Below, in pieces: positions 1 to 5,109 of a DNA stretch of 5,109 nucleotides. The translations under genes were made by a program, and so were the position numbers. Each line of letters starts with the position of its first letter. Positions within the stretch are counted from its first letter, which is position 1. Origin of the DNA: Bacteroidales bacterium UBA5537 (GTDB lineage: Bacteria; Bacteroidota; Bacteroidia; Bacteroidales; Lentimicrobiaceae); contig DINP01000056.1 in NCBI GenBank assembly GCA_002426025.1, positions 131,420 to 136,528 of the forward strand, in the 5' to 3' direction. Below the pieces are notes generated by a model, which worked only from the letters and a program-made list of their open reading frames with translations, was not told the DNA's origin and did not search any database.

Positions 1-1190
1 ACCGATATGTTCAGTTGATCTGATGAATTGGCAATATCGCAGAAAGTGCCATCGCGCTGAAGGATATTGATTTTATCGTGTTCGGGAACATACGCATTGT
101 TGGTGATTGAACCTGTACTTAACAGATAGGCAGCACTTTCGCGGGTTAGTTCGGGCCAGGTTTTTAAAATCCCCTTAAGGAGTTTTTCTGATTCACTTTC
201 CGAAAATGGTTCATCGCGCAGTTCAATTTTAAACAGGTGGCGGTTTACCAGGGCATTGCCCAAGATAGAAAGAATGATGTCATCATGGTCTTTCCACATC
301 TTAATACTGGTAAACACATCATAATCATCAAGTTGGGCAAAATTATCGAGCAGGCTTTTATCTGAAATAAAATCTTCGCGGGTAAACCTGTGTTTGAGAA
401 AATGTAGAAAAGCAGGCGTGGCAAAAAGCTCAACACCTGATTCGGCAAGGTATTTAGCCCTGGCAAGCAGGTTGATCAGCATGTTTTCAGCAGCAACCAC
501 AGTTTTATGATAATAAACCTGCCAATACATAAGGCGGCGGGCAACAATAAATTTTTCGATGGAATAGATGCCTTTATCTTCTACCATCAGTTCATCGTTG
601 TAAACTGTCAGCATTTTAATAATGCGGTCGGTGCTGATAACGCCTTCTGAAACTCCGGTGTAGAAACTGTCGCGTTTCAGATAATCGAGCCTGTCCATAT
701 CGAGTTGGCTCGAAACCAGCTGATGCAGAAAATGCTTTTCATAACTGTTGGTAAATATCCGGATCGCCAGATCGAGTTTGCCGTCGAACTCTTCGTTCAG
801 TCGCTGCATCATCAGTACTGAGATATCTTCGTGGCTCATTTCGCTAACGATGCTGTTTTCGAGCGCGTGGGAGTATGGTCCATGGCCGATGTCGTGCAGC
901 AGAATGGCAATCAGTGTTGCTTCAGCTTCTGTTTTGCTGATGGCAATCCCTTTCATCTTCAGGGTTTCTATGGCTTCCTGCATCAGGTGCATGGCGCCGA
1001 TGGCGTGATGAAAACGGGTGTGTAGGGCGCCGGGGTAAACAAAACCAGTCATTCCCAATTGCCTGATCCGCCTTAGCCGTTGAAACCAGGGATGTTCCAT
1101 AAGGTCGAACAATAATTCGGAGGGTATGGTAACAAAACCATAAACCGGATCATTTACTATTTTTCTCTTGTTGAACGAAACGCGACCCAC
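1..1190 (-). CDS. HD-superfamily phosphohydrolase (dNTPase-like, COG1078 type), C-terminal end beyond left edge
   Basis: Reading the minus strand gives an unbroken frame of 396 complete codons that runs off the left edge. It is a probable metal-dependent cytosolic phosphohydrolase resembling the YwfO/EF1143 group, some of which hydrolyse dNTPs; the substrate here is inferred, not shown. Numbering from the GTG start, the HD signature is complete: HTRFHH (57-62, first histidine ligand near 62), LLHDIGHGPYSH (97-108, His99-Asp100) and SQLDMDRLDYLKRDS (161-175, Asp164). The N-terminal segment KRKIVNDPVYGF (8-19) and HPWFQRLRRIRQLG (33-46) also fit the family. No ATG lies between the upstream in-frame TAA and this conserved segment; the first internal ATG (residue 31) would remove it, so GTG at 1188-1190 is the best start. 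From the usual family length of about 400 residues, I expect only a short tail to be missing. It is divergent from porX. Family is sure; start and substrate are less so. Confidence 0.92.
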   Translation of the reverse strand, partial: MGRVSFNKRKIVNDPVYGFVTIPSELLFDLMEHPWFQRLRRIRQLGMTGFVYPGALHTRFHHAIGAMHLMQEAIETLKMKGIAISKTEAEATLIAILLHDIGHGPYSHALENSIVSEMSHEDISVLMMQRLNEEFDGKLDLAIRIFTNSYEKHFLHQLVSSQLDMDRLDYLKRDSFYTGVSEGVISTDRIIKMLTVYNDELMVEDKGIYSIEKFIVARRLMYWQVYYHKTVVAAENMLINLLARAKYLAESGVELFATPAFLHFLKHRFTREDFISDKSLLDNFAQLDDYDVFTSIKMWKDHDDIILSILGNALVNRHLFKIELRDEPFSESESEKLLKGILKTWPELTRESAAYLLSTGSITNNAYVPEHDKINILQRDGTFCDIANSSDQLNIS

Positions 1191-1296
1191 TGATTGAACT
1201 ATCTTTGTAAATGCGAAATTTTGTTAAAATCAACCGATGCCGGATAATAAAAAGCACTTTATGGCATTAGTATGATAACACAATAGAACTGCGGGG

Positions 1297-1330
1297 CAAA
1301 TTTAAGGATTTTGAAGCCCCGAAATCCAAA
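1297..1330 (-). promoter_or_regulatory. candidate Bacteroidota-type promoter for the HD phosphohydrolase
   Basis: On the minus strand, TTTG (plus positions 1327-1330) is followed after 22 bases by TAAATTTG (1297-1304). The second is an exact match to the Bacteroidota -7 consensus TAnnTTTG, and the first matches the -33 element. The spacer is slightly long compared with the usual 19-21. It would leave an untranslated leader of about 100 bases before the GTG start. This is a pattern match only. Confidence 0.27.
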
Positions 1331-1341
1331 CTTTACATATT
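1310..1341 (+). promoter_or_regulatory. candidate promoter for porX
   Basis: TTTG at 1310-1313 is followed after 20 bases by TACATATT at 1334-1341. The latter matches four of the six fixed positions of the Bacteroidota -7 consensus TAnnTTTG. Transcription would begin roughly ten bases before the porX ATG, giving a very short leader, in keeping with the lack of a Shine-Dalgarno sequence. It overlaps the candidate minus-strand promoter, so the two divergent genes could compete for polymerase if both are real. This is weak evidence. Confidence 0.25.
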
Positions 1342-1353
1342 TACACAATTAAC

Positions 1354-2907
1354 ATGGAAAATGTAAGCATACTCTGGGTTGATGATGAGATTGACCTCCT
1401 GAAACCTCATATTATGTTCCTGAAGGACAAAGGCTATGATGTTTTAACCACCAACAACGGAATTGAAGCAATTGAAATTATAAAGTCAAAGCCACTCGAT
1501 ATCGTTTTTCTTGATGAACAAATGCCAGGGCTCTCCGGAATTGAGACCTTGTTGCAAATAAAAAACACGCATCCGAATCTTCCGGTAGTGATGATCACAA
1601 AAAGCGAGGAAGAATCAATTATGGAGGATGCCATCGGATCGAAAATAAGCGATTACCTTATCAAGCCGGTAAATCCCAAACAAATACTACTGAGCCTGAA
1701 AAAGAACCTGGAAAACAAAAAACTGATCAGTGAAAAGACCACGTTTAACTATCAGCAGCAATTTCGCAACATCGGGATGGAAATCAGCAACCGCCTGAAT
1801 TTTAATGAGTGGAAAGAAATTTACCGAAAGCTGATATACTGGGAGCTTGAGCTTGAGAAATCGAAGGACAGTAGCATGGTTGATGTATTGAAAATGCAGA
1901 AAGATGAAGCCGGACAGGTTTTCAGCCGCTATGTTGAGAATAACTACCTCGATTGGGTAAAAGGTGTGATTGACGACCGGCCGGTGATGTCGCATACCCT
2001 GGTAAAAGATAAGCTGCTTCCGATTTTAGATGAAAATGAAAGCATCTTTTTTATCCTGATTGATAATCTGAGATATGATCAGTGGAAAATGCTGCAGCCG
2101 ATCTTCGAGGAATATTTCAGGGTTGAGCAGGACGATATCTATTTCAGCATGTTGCCTACTACCACGCAATACGCCAGGAATGCGCTGTTTTCGGGACTGT
2201 TGCCTACCGAAATTGAGAAAAAGTATCCGAAATACTGGGTAAATGAAGATGAGGAAGGGACTAAAAACCAGTTTGAATCGGAATTACTGGGTGAGCAACT
2301 TAAGCGTTACGGACGGGATATTAAGCATTCCTACCATAAAATCCTGAACCTGACAGCAGGTCGCAAGTTGGTTGAAACTCTGCCCAACCTGCTGGGAAAC
2401 AAATTGAATGTAGTTGTTTATAATTTTGTAGATATGCTTTCACATGCCCGCACCGAAATGGAAGTTATAAGGGAACTTGCCGACGATGAAGCAGCTTATC
2501 GTTCTATAACCGTTTCGTGGTTTGAGCACTCTCCTTTAATTGAAATAATCAAATTTCTGGCCGACAAAAAAATAACCACGGTAATTACAACCGATCACGG
2601 CTCGGTAAAGGTTGATTCACCGGTAAAAATTATCGGCGATAAAGCAACTAATACCAATCTCAGGTACAAGACCGGGCGCAGCCTTAGCTACAACCACAAA
2701 GAGGTATTTGAAATTAAAAACCCGGCTGATGGTTATCTGCCGAAAGGAAATGTAAGTTCAAATTTTGTTTTTTGCCGGAATACTGATTTCTTTGCCTACC
2801 CGAACAACTACAACTATTACGTGAATTATTACCGTAATACGTTTCAGCACGGTGGCATTTCGATGGAGGAGATGATGATTCCATTTATAACCTTAAAACC
2901 GCGATAA
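1354..2907 (+). CDS. porX: PorX: response regulator with C-terminal PglZ domain, type IX secretion regulator
   Basis: The 517-residue protein is close to the length of Porphyromonas PorX. Residues 1-120 form a CheY-like receiver domain with acidic pocket Asp10-Asp11, phosphoacceptor Asp54 (in FLDEQMPG), switch Thr82 and Lys104 before Pro105. A helical linker follows to about residue 205. The PglZ domain (alkaline phosphatase superfamily) fills the rest, with all expected metal and active-site positions visible: Asp237 (LIDNLRYDQ), a Thr269-271 cluster (LPTTTQYARN, nucleophile region), Asp360 and His364 (VDMLSHAR), Asp414-His415 (TTDHGS) and His499 (FQHGG). In known systems PorX is phosphorylated by the kinase PorY, acts on T9SS through PorL and the ECF factor SigP, and its PglZ domain is reported to cleave oligonucleotides. 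No DNA-binding domain is seen. PorY is not in this window. tsaE follows after 6 bases. PglZ also occurs in BREX defence, but the receiver fusion makes PorX the clear call. Confidence 0.95.
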   Translation: MENVSILWVDDEIDLLKPHIMFLKDKGYDVLTTNNGIEAIEIIKSKPLDIVFLDEQMPGLSGIETLLQIKNTHPNLPVVMITKSEEESIMEDAIGSKISDYLIKPVNPKQILLSLKKNLENKKLISEKTTFNYQQQFRNIGMEISNRLNFNEWKEIYRKLIYWELELEKSKDSSMVDVLKMQKDEAGQVFSRYVENNYLDWVKGVIDDRPVMSHTLVKDKLLPILDENESIFFILIDNLRYDQWKMLQPIFEEYFRVEQDDIYFSMLPTTTQYARNALFSGLLPTEIEKKYPKYWVNEDEEGTKNQFESELLGEQLKRYGRDIKHSYHKILNLTAGRKLVETLPNLLGNKLNVVVYNFVDMLSHARTEMEVIRELADDEAAYRSITVSWFEHSPLIEIIKFLADKKITTVITTDHGSVKVDSPVKIIGDKATNTNLRYKTGRSLSYNHKEVFEIKNPADGYLPKGNVSSNFVFCRNTDFFAYPNNYNYYVNYYRNTFQHGGISMEEMMIPFITLKPR

Positions 2908-2913
2908 TTCAAC

Positions 2914-3351
2914 ATGGCGATTACAGAAATACGATGTACAGGTATTTCAGACCTTGACCGGATTGCAGGTGAACTGATCAGTTTATTCCCCACAAAACGG
3001 ATTTTTGCACTTTCAGGTTCGATGGGCGCTGGTAAAACAACATTTATACAAGCCCTGTGCAGACAGCTTCAGGTGGTTGATGTTGTTAACAGCCCTACGT
3101 TTTCTATTGTAAACGAATACCTTACAGTTGAAGGGAAAAGTGTATTTCACTTTGACCTTTACCGGATTAAAAAAGCTGAAGAATTGCTCGATATTGGCTA
3201 TGAAGATTATTTTTTCAGCGGATCCTATTGTTTTATTGAATGGCCCGAACTTGCTGCCGACCTGATTCCTGATGAATGTATCTATATCAGTATCAATGTT
3301 GATGAGTCGGATCAGAGCCGGCTCTTCACCATTGGAGGATTCAGAGGATAA
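2914..3351 (+). CDS. tsaE: TsaE, tRNA threonylcarbamoyladenosine biosynthesis ATPase
   Basis: A cytosolic P-loop ATPase that works with TsaB and TsaD to attach the threonylcarbamoyl group to A37 of ANN-decoding tRNAs (t6A). The 145-residue length is normal for the family. The Walker A motif is GSMGAGKTT (35-43). The diagnostic SPTFSIVNEY follows at 60-69, then the Walker B-like segment HFDLYR (79-84). IEWPE (108-112) carries the family's conserved Glu109-Trp110 pair. Nothing essential is missing. The ATG at 2914 has no Shine-Dalgarno sequence but is the only start that keeps the N-terminal strand before the P-loop at normal length. The 6-base gap after porX suggests one transcript and perhaps translational coupling. 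TsaB and TsaD are not encoded here. Confidence 0.96.
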   Translation: MAITEIRCTGISDLDRIAGELISLFPTKRIFALSGSMGAGKTTFIQALCRQLQVVDVVNSPTFSIVNEYLTVEGKSVFHFDLYRIKKAEELLDIGYEDYFFSGSYCFIEWPELAADLIPDECIYISINVDESDQSRLFTIGGFRG

Positions 3352-3360
3352 ACTGCGAAA

Positions 3361-3391
3361 GTTTTGCTTTTTTTTTATAAATTAGCAAAAC
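3361..3391. promoter_or_regulatory. inverted repeat around a T-tract between tsaE and the ald-like gene
   Basis: GTTTTGCT (3361-3368) and its exact reverse complement AGCAAAAC (3384-3391) flank a 15-base AT-rich loop that begins with eight T. The loop runs into TAAATTAG (3378-3385), one mismatch from the -7 consensus TAnnTTTG on the plus strand; no TTTG lies at the right distance upstream. The dyad sits 25 bases before the ald-like ATG. It could be an operator or an mRNA stem-loop. It is not a normal intrinsic terminator, because the T-run is in the loop and not after the stem. The symmetry is certain; function is not. Confidence 0.4.
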
Positions 3392-3416
3392 AATTGTAAG
3401 TAATCTTATCGGGGAA

Positions 3417-4643
3417 ATGGAAGAACAACAAAGGGACTTTATTGTGTTCCCGTCGCATTCTGTTGGGCTTATGCCGCAAGAAGAACGGCTCGAAATACCT
3501 AACAGGTCGTGTAAGCTGAGTATCGGTGTCCCGAAGGAAACGGCCCTGCTCGAAAACCGTATTTCACTGGTTCCGGAAGCAGTTTCACTTCTGGTAAATG
3601 CAGGTCACAGGGTAATTGTCGAAAATGAAGCCGGTTTGGCTGCCCACTATACCAACAATCAATACAGCGAAGCTGGTGCCGAAATAGCTTATGAAACGGC
3701 GGTGGTTTTTCAGGCTGATGTGGTAATTAAAGTTGCCCCTGCCACAGTTTCCGAAGTTGAACTGATGCGTGGAAAGCAGGTATTGCTGTCATCACTTAAC
3801 CTTGCCGGACTGTCAGATGCCTATTTCAGGTTGCTATCCGGCAAACGAATTACAGCACTTGCTTATGAGTATATTAAAGACCGCGATGGCAATTACCCCG
3901 TAATCAGGGCAATGAGCGAAATTGCCGGCAATACTTCTATTCTTATTGCAGCTGAATACCTAAGCCATCCCGATTATGGCAGAGGCCTTATGTTTGGTGG
4001 CCTTAGCGGAATTTCGCCTACCGAAGTTGTAATACTTGGTGCAGGAACCGTTGGGGAATTTGCCACCCGGGCAGCCATGGGTATGGGTGCATTGGTAAAG
4101 GTTTTCGATAATTCGGTATATCGCCTGCGCAGATTGCAGAATAATCTGGGTGTCAGGATATTTACAAGTGTTTTGCAGCCCAAACCGCTTGCCGAGGCTT
4201 TCCGCACAGCCGATGTAGCCATTGGTGCAATAAGATCACACGCGGGTTTATCACCTGTTTGTGTTTCAGAAAGCCTGGTTCAGCAAATGCGGACCGGTGC
4301 CATTATTATTGATGTGAGTATAGATCAGGGTGGGTGCTTCGAAACTTCGGTAATTACCGATCACAAGCGACCTGTTTTTGAGAAGTATGGCGTAACCCAT
4401 TATTGTGTGCCAAATATTGCCTCAAAAGTTCCGCGCACTGCCTCCAGGGCACTTAGTAATCTGCTTGCACCTATTTTGTTGAAAATAGGAGAGGAGGGCG
4501 GTATCAACAATATTCTCCGCACCGACGGCGGTGTGCGAAATGGGGTTTATCTTTATAATGGTGTATCAACCAATCGTTATATCAGCGAGTATTTCCACCT
4601 TCCACACAAGGATATTGAGTTGCTGATAGCAGCTTTTCACTAA
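3417..4643 (+). CDS. ald: alanine dehydrogenase family protein (Ald-like) with two catalytic substitutions
   Basis: A 408-residue protein of the alanine dehydrogenase / transhydrogenase-alpha fold; the canonical reaction is NAD-dependent interconversion of L-alanine with pyruvate and ammonia. Residues 33-54 match the Ald N-terminus (IGVPKET, with Arg48 equal to canonical Arg15). The Rossmann loop is GAGTVG (208-213), with Asp231 at the end of the next strand favouring NAD over NADP. SIDQGGCFE (302-309) holds Asp303, equal to catalytic Asp270. However, an ungapped alignment to the mycobacterial enzyme, recalled from memory, puts Ala107 at Lys75 and Asn128 at His96, both important for pyruvate binding and catalysis. 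Residues 1-32 form an extension absent from classic Ald, containing LMPQEERLE; I recall a similar extension in other Bacteroidota, which supports the ATG at 3417 over the ATG at 3471 (Met19). GGGGA lies only two bases before the ATG. The 65-base gap after tsaE allows read-through or an own promoter. Family is sure; enzymatic activity is uncertain. Confidence 0.85.
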   Translation: MEEQQRDFIVFPSHSVGLMPQEERLEIPNRSCKLSIGVPKETALLENRISLVPEAVSLLVNAGHRVIVENEAGLAAHYTNNQYSEAGAEIAYETAVVFQADVVIKVAPATVSEVELMRGKQVLLSSLNLAGLSDAYFRLLSGKRITALAYEYIKDRDGNYPVIRAMSEIAGNTSILIAAEYLSHPDYGRGLMFGGLSGISPTEVVILGAGTVGEFATRAAMGMGALVKVFDNSVYRLRRLQNNLGVRIFTSVLQPKPLAEAFRTADVAIGAIRSHAGLSPVCVSESLVQQMRTGAIIIDVSIDQGGCFETSVITDHKRPVFEKYGVTHYCVPNIASKVPRTASRALSNLLAPILLKIGEEGGINNILRTDGGVRNGVYLYNGVSTNRYISEYFHLPHKDIELLIAAFH

Positions 4644-4649
4644 CCTTAG

Positions 4650-4677
4650 GCACAGCGCACAGGGCACAGTGCACAGG
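4650..4677. repeat. heptamer tandem array GCACAGN x4
   Basis: Four consecutive 7-base units begin at 4650, 4657, 4664 and 4671. Each is GCACAG followed by a variable base (C, G, T, G). The array starts 7 bases after the stop codon of the ald-like gene. The phase is exact, so this is a true tandem repeat and not merely biased composition. Confidence 0.8.
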
Positions 4678-4691
4678 GCGAAAGAATTTGC

Positions 4692-4719
4692 GATTTTAGA
4701 TTTACGATTTACGATTGAT
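4692..4719. repeat. heptamer tandem array GATTTAC-like x4
   Basis: Units begin at 4692, 4699, 4706 and 4713: GATTTTA, GATTTAC, GATTTAC and the degenerate GATTGAT. The two middle units are identical. It lies 14 bases after the GCACAGN array and has the same 7-base period with an unrelated sequence. Confidence 0.75.
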
Positions 4720-4751
4720 GCCGTGTGGCTGGTAGTTGCACTGTATTAATG

Positions 4752-4779
4752 GCTCAGGGCACAGAGCGTAGAGCACAGA
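4752..4779. repeat. second, degenerate GCACAGN heptamer array x4
   Basis: Four 7-base units begin at 4752: GCTCAGG, GCACAGA, GCGTAGA and GCACAGA. Two fit GCACAGN exactly and the others differ at one or two bases. It is related to the array at 4650-4677, about 75 bases away. Confidence 0.65.
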
Positions 4780-4782
4780 GTG

Positions 4783-4830
4783 ATTCGTCATTCCAAATTC
4801 GTCATTTGTCATTAATACTCATCACTCATC
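4783..4830. repeat. mixed repeat tract of ATTCGTCATT, GTCATTN and ACTCATC units
   Basis: ATTCGTCATT occurs at 4783-4792 and again at 4797-4806, a spacing of 14 bases (twice 7). GTCATTT (4801-4807) is followed directly by GTCATTA (4808-4814). ACTCATC is exactly duplicated at 4817-4823 and 4824-4830. The last unit overlaps the minus-strand stop codon of the sorting-domain remnant, so the repeat runs up to and into that coding end. Confidence 0.65.
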
Positions 4831-4918
4831 TCACCAACGTCACACTCCCCCTCAGCGTACTCAGTTTCCCCAAATAATCGGCGTAAGTAATCACCCACAC
4901 GTACACTCCGGCAAGTAG
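4826..4918 (-). pseudogene. remnant of a T9SS type B C-terminal sorting domain
   Basis: The minus strand encodes 30 residues and a TGA stop (4826-4828): LLAGVYVWVITYADYLGK, then LSTLRGSVTLVR. This fits the end of the gliding-motility-associated / type B T9SS sorting domain (TIGR04131 type), whose usual ending is a L-P-x-G-x-Y-x-Y-x-I strand pair followed by an R-G-x-V-T-L-x-R terminus. Such domains sit at the end of large secreted or surface proteins and direct export through T9SS, the pathway PorX controls. The preceding part of the domain, normally containing a W-D-G-T motif, is absent. Homology stops exactly where the MITE-like element begins (4919). The frame continues through the element for 29 more residues to a TAA at 5006-5008, with no ATG. 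It is therefore probably a broken gene end, unless the 5' part lies elsewhere. Confidence 0.6.
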
Positions 4919-5057
4919 CACCTCACCCCCCGCCCTCTCCTCAAAGGAGAGGGAGCTGAATGGTGCTTTGTTATCCGATTTTATGCGAAATAAAGTAGTG
5001 TTTCCTTATATTGTAAGATGCTAAACCCTCTCCTTGAGGAGAGGGCAGGGTGAGGTG
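4919..5057. mobile_element. MITE-like element with nested palindromic arms
   Basis: Two arms, 4919-4953 and 5026-5057, are imperfect reverse complements and both end in CACCTCACC (outer edges). Each arm is also a hairpin. The left has CCCTCTCCT (4933-4941) against AGGAGAGGG (4945-4953) around a 3-base loop. The right has the same 9-base stem (5026-5034 and 5037-5045) around 2 bases. A 72-base AT-rich spacer (4954-5025) separates them. There is no transposase frame, so any movement would need an enzyme from elsewhere. No simple target-site duplication is visible at the outer edges. One minus-strand frame stays open across the left arm and most of the spacer and feeds into the sorting-domain remnant. 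I recall similar CT-rich palindromic repeats as common between genes in Bacteroidota, unverified. Confidence 0.6.
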
Positions 5058-5076
5058 TTACAAGGTGAGGTGTTAC
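5049..5076. repeat. 13-base direct duplication at the right edge of the element
   Basis: GGTGAGGTGTTAC occurs at 5049-5061 and again at 5064-5076, separated by AA. The first copy contains the outer end of the element's right arm plus TTAC. The second therefore duplicates the terminus and its flank. This suggests slippage or an imprecise insertion or excision event. Confidence 0.75.
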
Positions 5077-5109
5077 TTAACCAACGTCGGGAGTGTTCAA
5101 TGAACTGTG
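5073..5109 (-). other. possible second, rearranged sorting-domain end cut by the window edge
   Basis: ACCAACGTC at 5080-5088 repeats 4833-4841, which encodes the V-T-L-V ending of the sorting-domain remnant. The next 8 bases (5089-5096, GGGAGTGT) are the exact reverse complement of the 8 following the first copy (4842-4849, ACACTCCC). If those 8 bases were flipped back and one base added, the minus strand would read HSSLRGSVTLVK and then TAA (5073-5075), very like LSTLRGSVTLVR of the remnant. As it stands the frame ends HSSLNTPDVG at a TAA (5077-5079). Only 37 bases are available, so chance cannot be excluded. Confidence 0.25.

Larger units (their letters stand above)
4644..4825. other. non-coding stretch made largely of short repeats
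   Basis: I see no gene in the 182 bases after the ald-like stop. There is no credible open frame and no tRNA-like fold. There is also no stem followed by a T-run that could end the upstream transcript. Most of it consists of four short repeat arrays, listed separately, with about 32 bases of unique sequence between the second and third. Confidence 0.7.

Noticed and set aside
245..466. Minus-strand open frame within the HD gene
   Set aside because: It is a different frame of the same strand as the HD phosphohydrolase, which reads through this stretch without a break.
748..1025. Open frames on the plus strand opposite the HD phosphohydrolase
   Set aside because: They lie antisense to a frame with clear HD motifs and show no recognisable protein features of their own.
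1434..1995. Two minus-strand open frames within porX
   Set aside because: They are antisense to the conserved receiver domain and linker of PorX, with no motif or start context.
1990..2907. PglZ domain as part of a BREX-type phage defence system
   Set aside because: The PglZ domain is fused to a receiver domain in the PorX arrangement, and no BREX partner genes are next to it.
3361..3391. Intrinsic terminator after tsaE
   Set aside because: The T-tract is in the loop and not after the 3' arm, and the stem is short and AT-rich.
3974..4222. Minus-strand open frame within the ald-like gene
   Set aside because: It is antisense to the Rossmann domain and shows no family resemblance.
4650..4830. 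CRISPR array
   Set aside because: The units are 7 bases long without unique spacers, and no cas genes are present.
4933..5045. Hairpins read as terminators for flanking genes
   Set aside because: The stems are strong but no T-run follows either one, on either strand; the paired arrangement fits a mobile repeat better.

Overview
The window looks like chromosomal DNA from a member of the Bacteroidota. Three things point there: a response regulator fused to a PglZ domain (PorX, the regulator of the type IX secretion system, T9SS), a fragment of a T9SS type B C-terminal sorting domain, and gene starts without clear Shine-Dalgarno sequences. Similarity was judged by eye and from memory; no database was searched.

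Layout. Positions 1-1190 (minus strand) hold most of an HD-superfamily phosphohydrolase whose C-terminal end lies beyond the left edge. A 163-base divergent spacer (1191-1353) separates it from a plus-strand row of three genes: porX (1354-2907), tsaE (2914-3351, only 6 bases after porX) and an alanine dehydrogenase family gene (3417-4643, after a 65-base gap with an inverted repeat). No intact gene can be supported from 4644 to 5109. That stretch holds four short arrays of different repeats, nearly all of 7-base period, then a 30-residue minus-strand remnant of a T9SS type B sorting domain. Next to the remnant lies a MITE-like element of about 139 bases whose two arms are each a perfect hairpin. 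The last bases hold a 13-base direct duplication and a possible second, rearranged sorting-domain end.

How the genes fit together. porX and tsaE are probably co-transcribed. PorX controls T9SS and carries a nucleotide-cleaving PglZ phosphodiesterase-type domain with its metal-ligand residues in place. TsaE is the ATPase of the tRNA t6A37 pathway. The third gene is in the Ald family by fold and by several motifs, but two residues that are catalytic in characterised alanine dehydrogenases are replaced. No functional link between secretion control, tRNA modification and the dehydrogenase is visible in the sequence; the grouping resembles a housekeeping cluster that I recall, unverified, from other Bacteroidota.

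I found no clear new defence, toxin-antitoxin, CRISPR or RNA system. The points most worth checking are the catalytic substitutions in the Ald-like protein and the repeat-rich, rearranged tail of the window.
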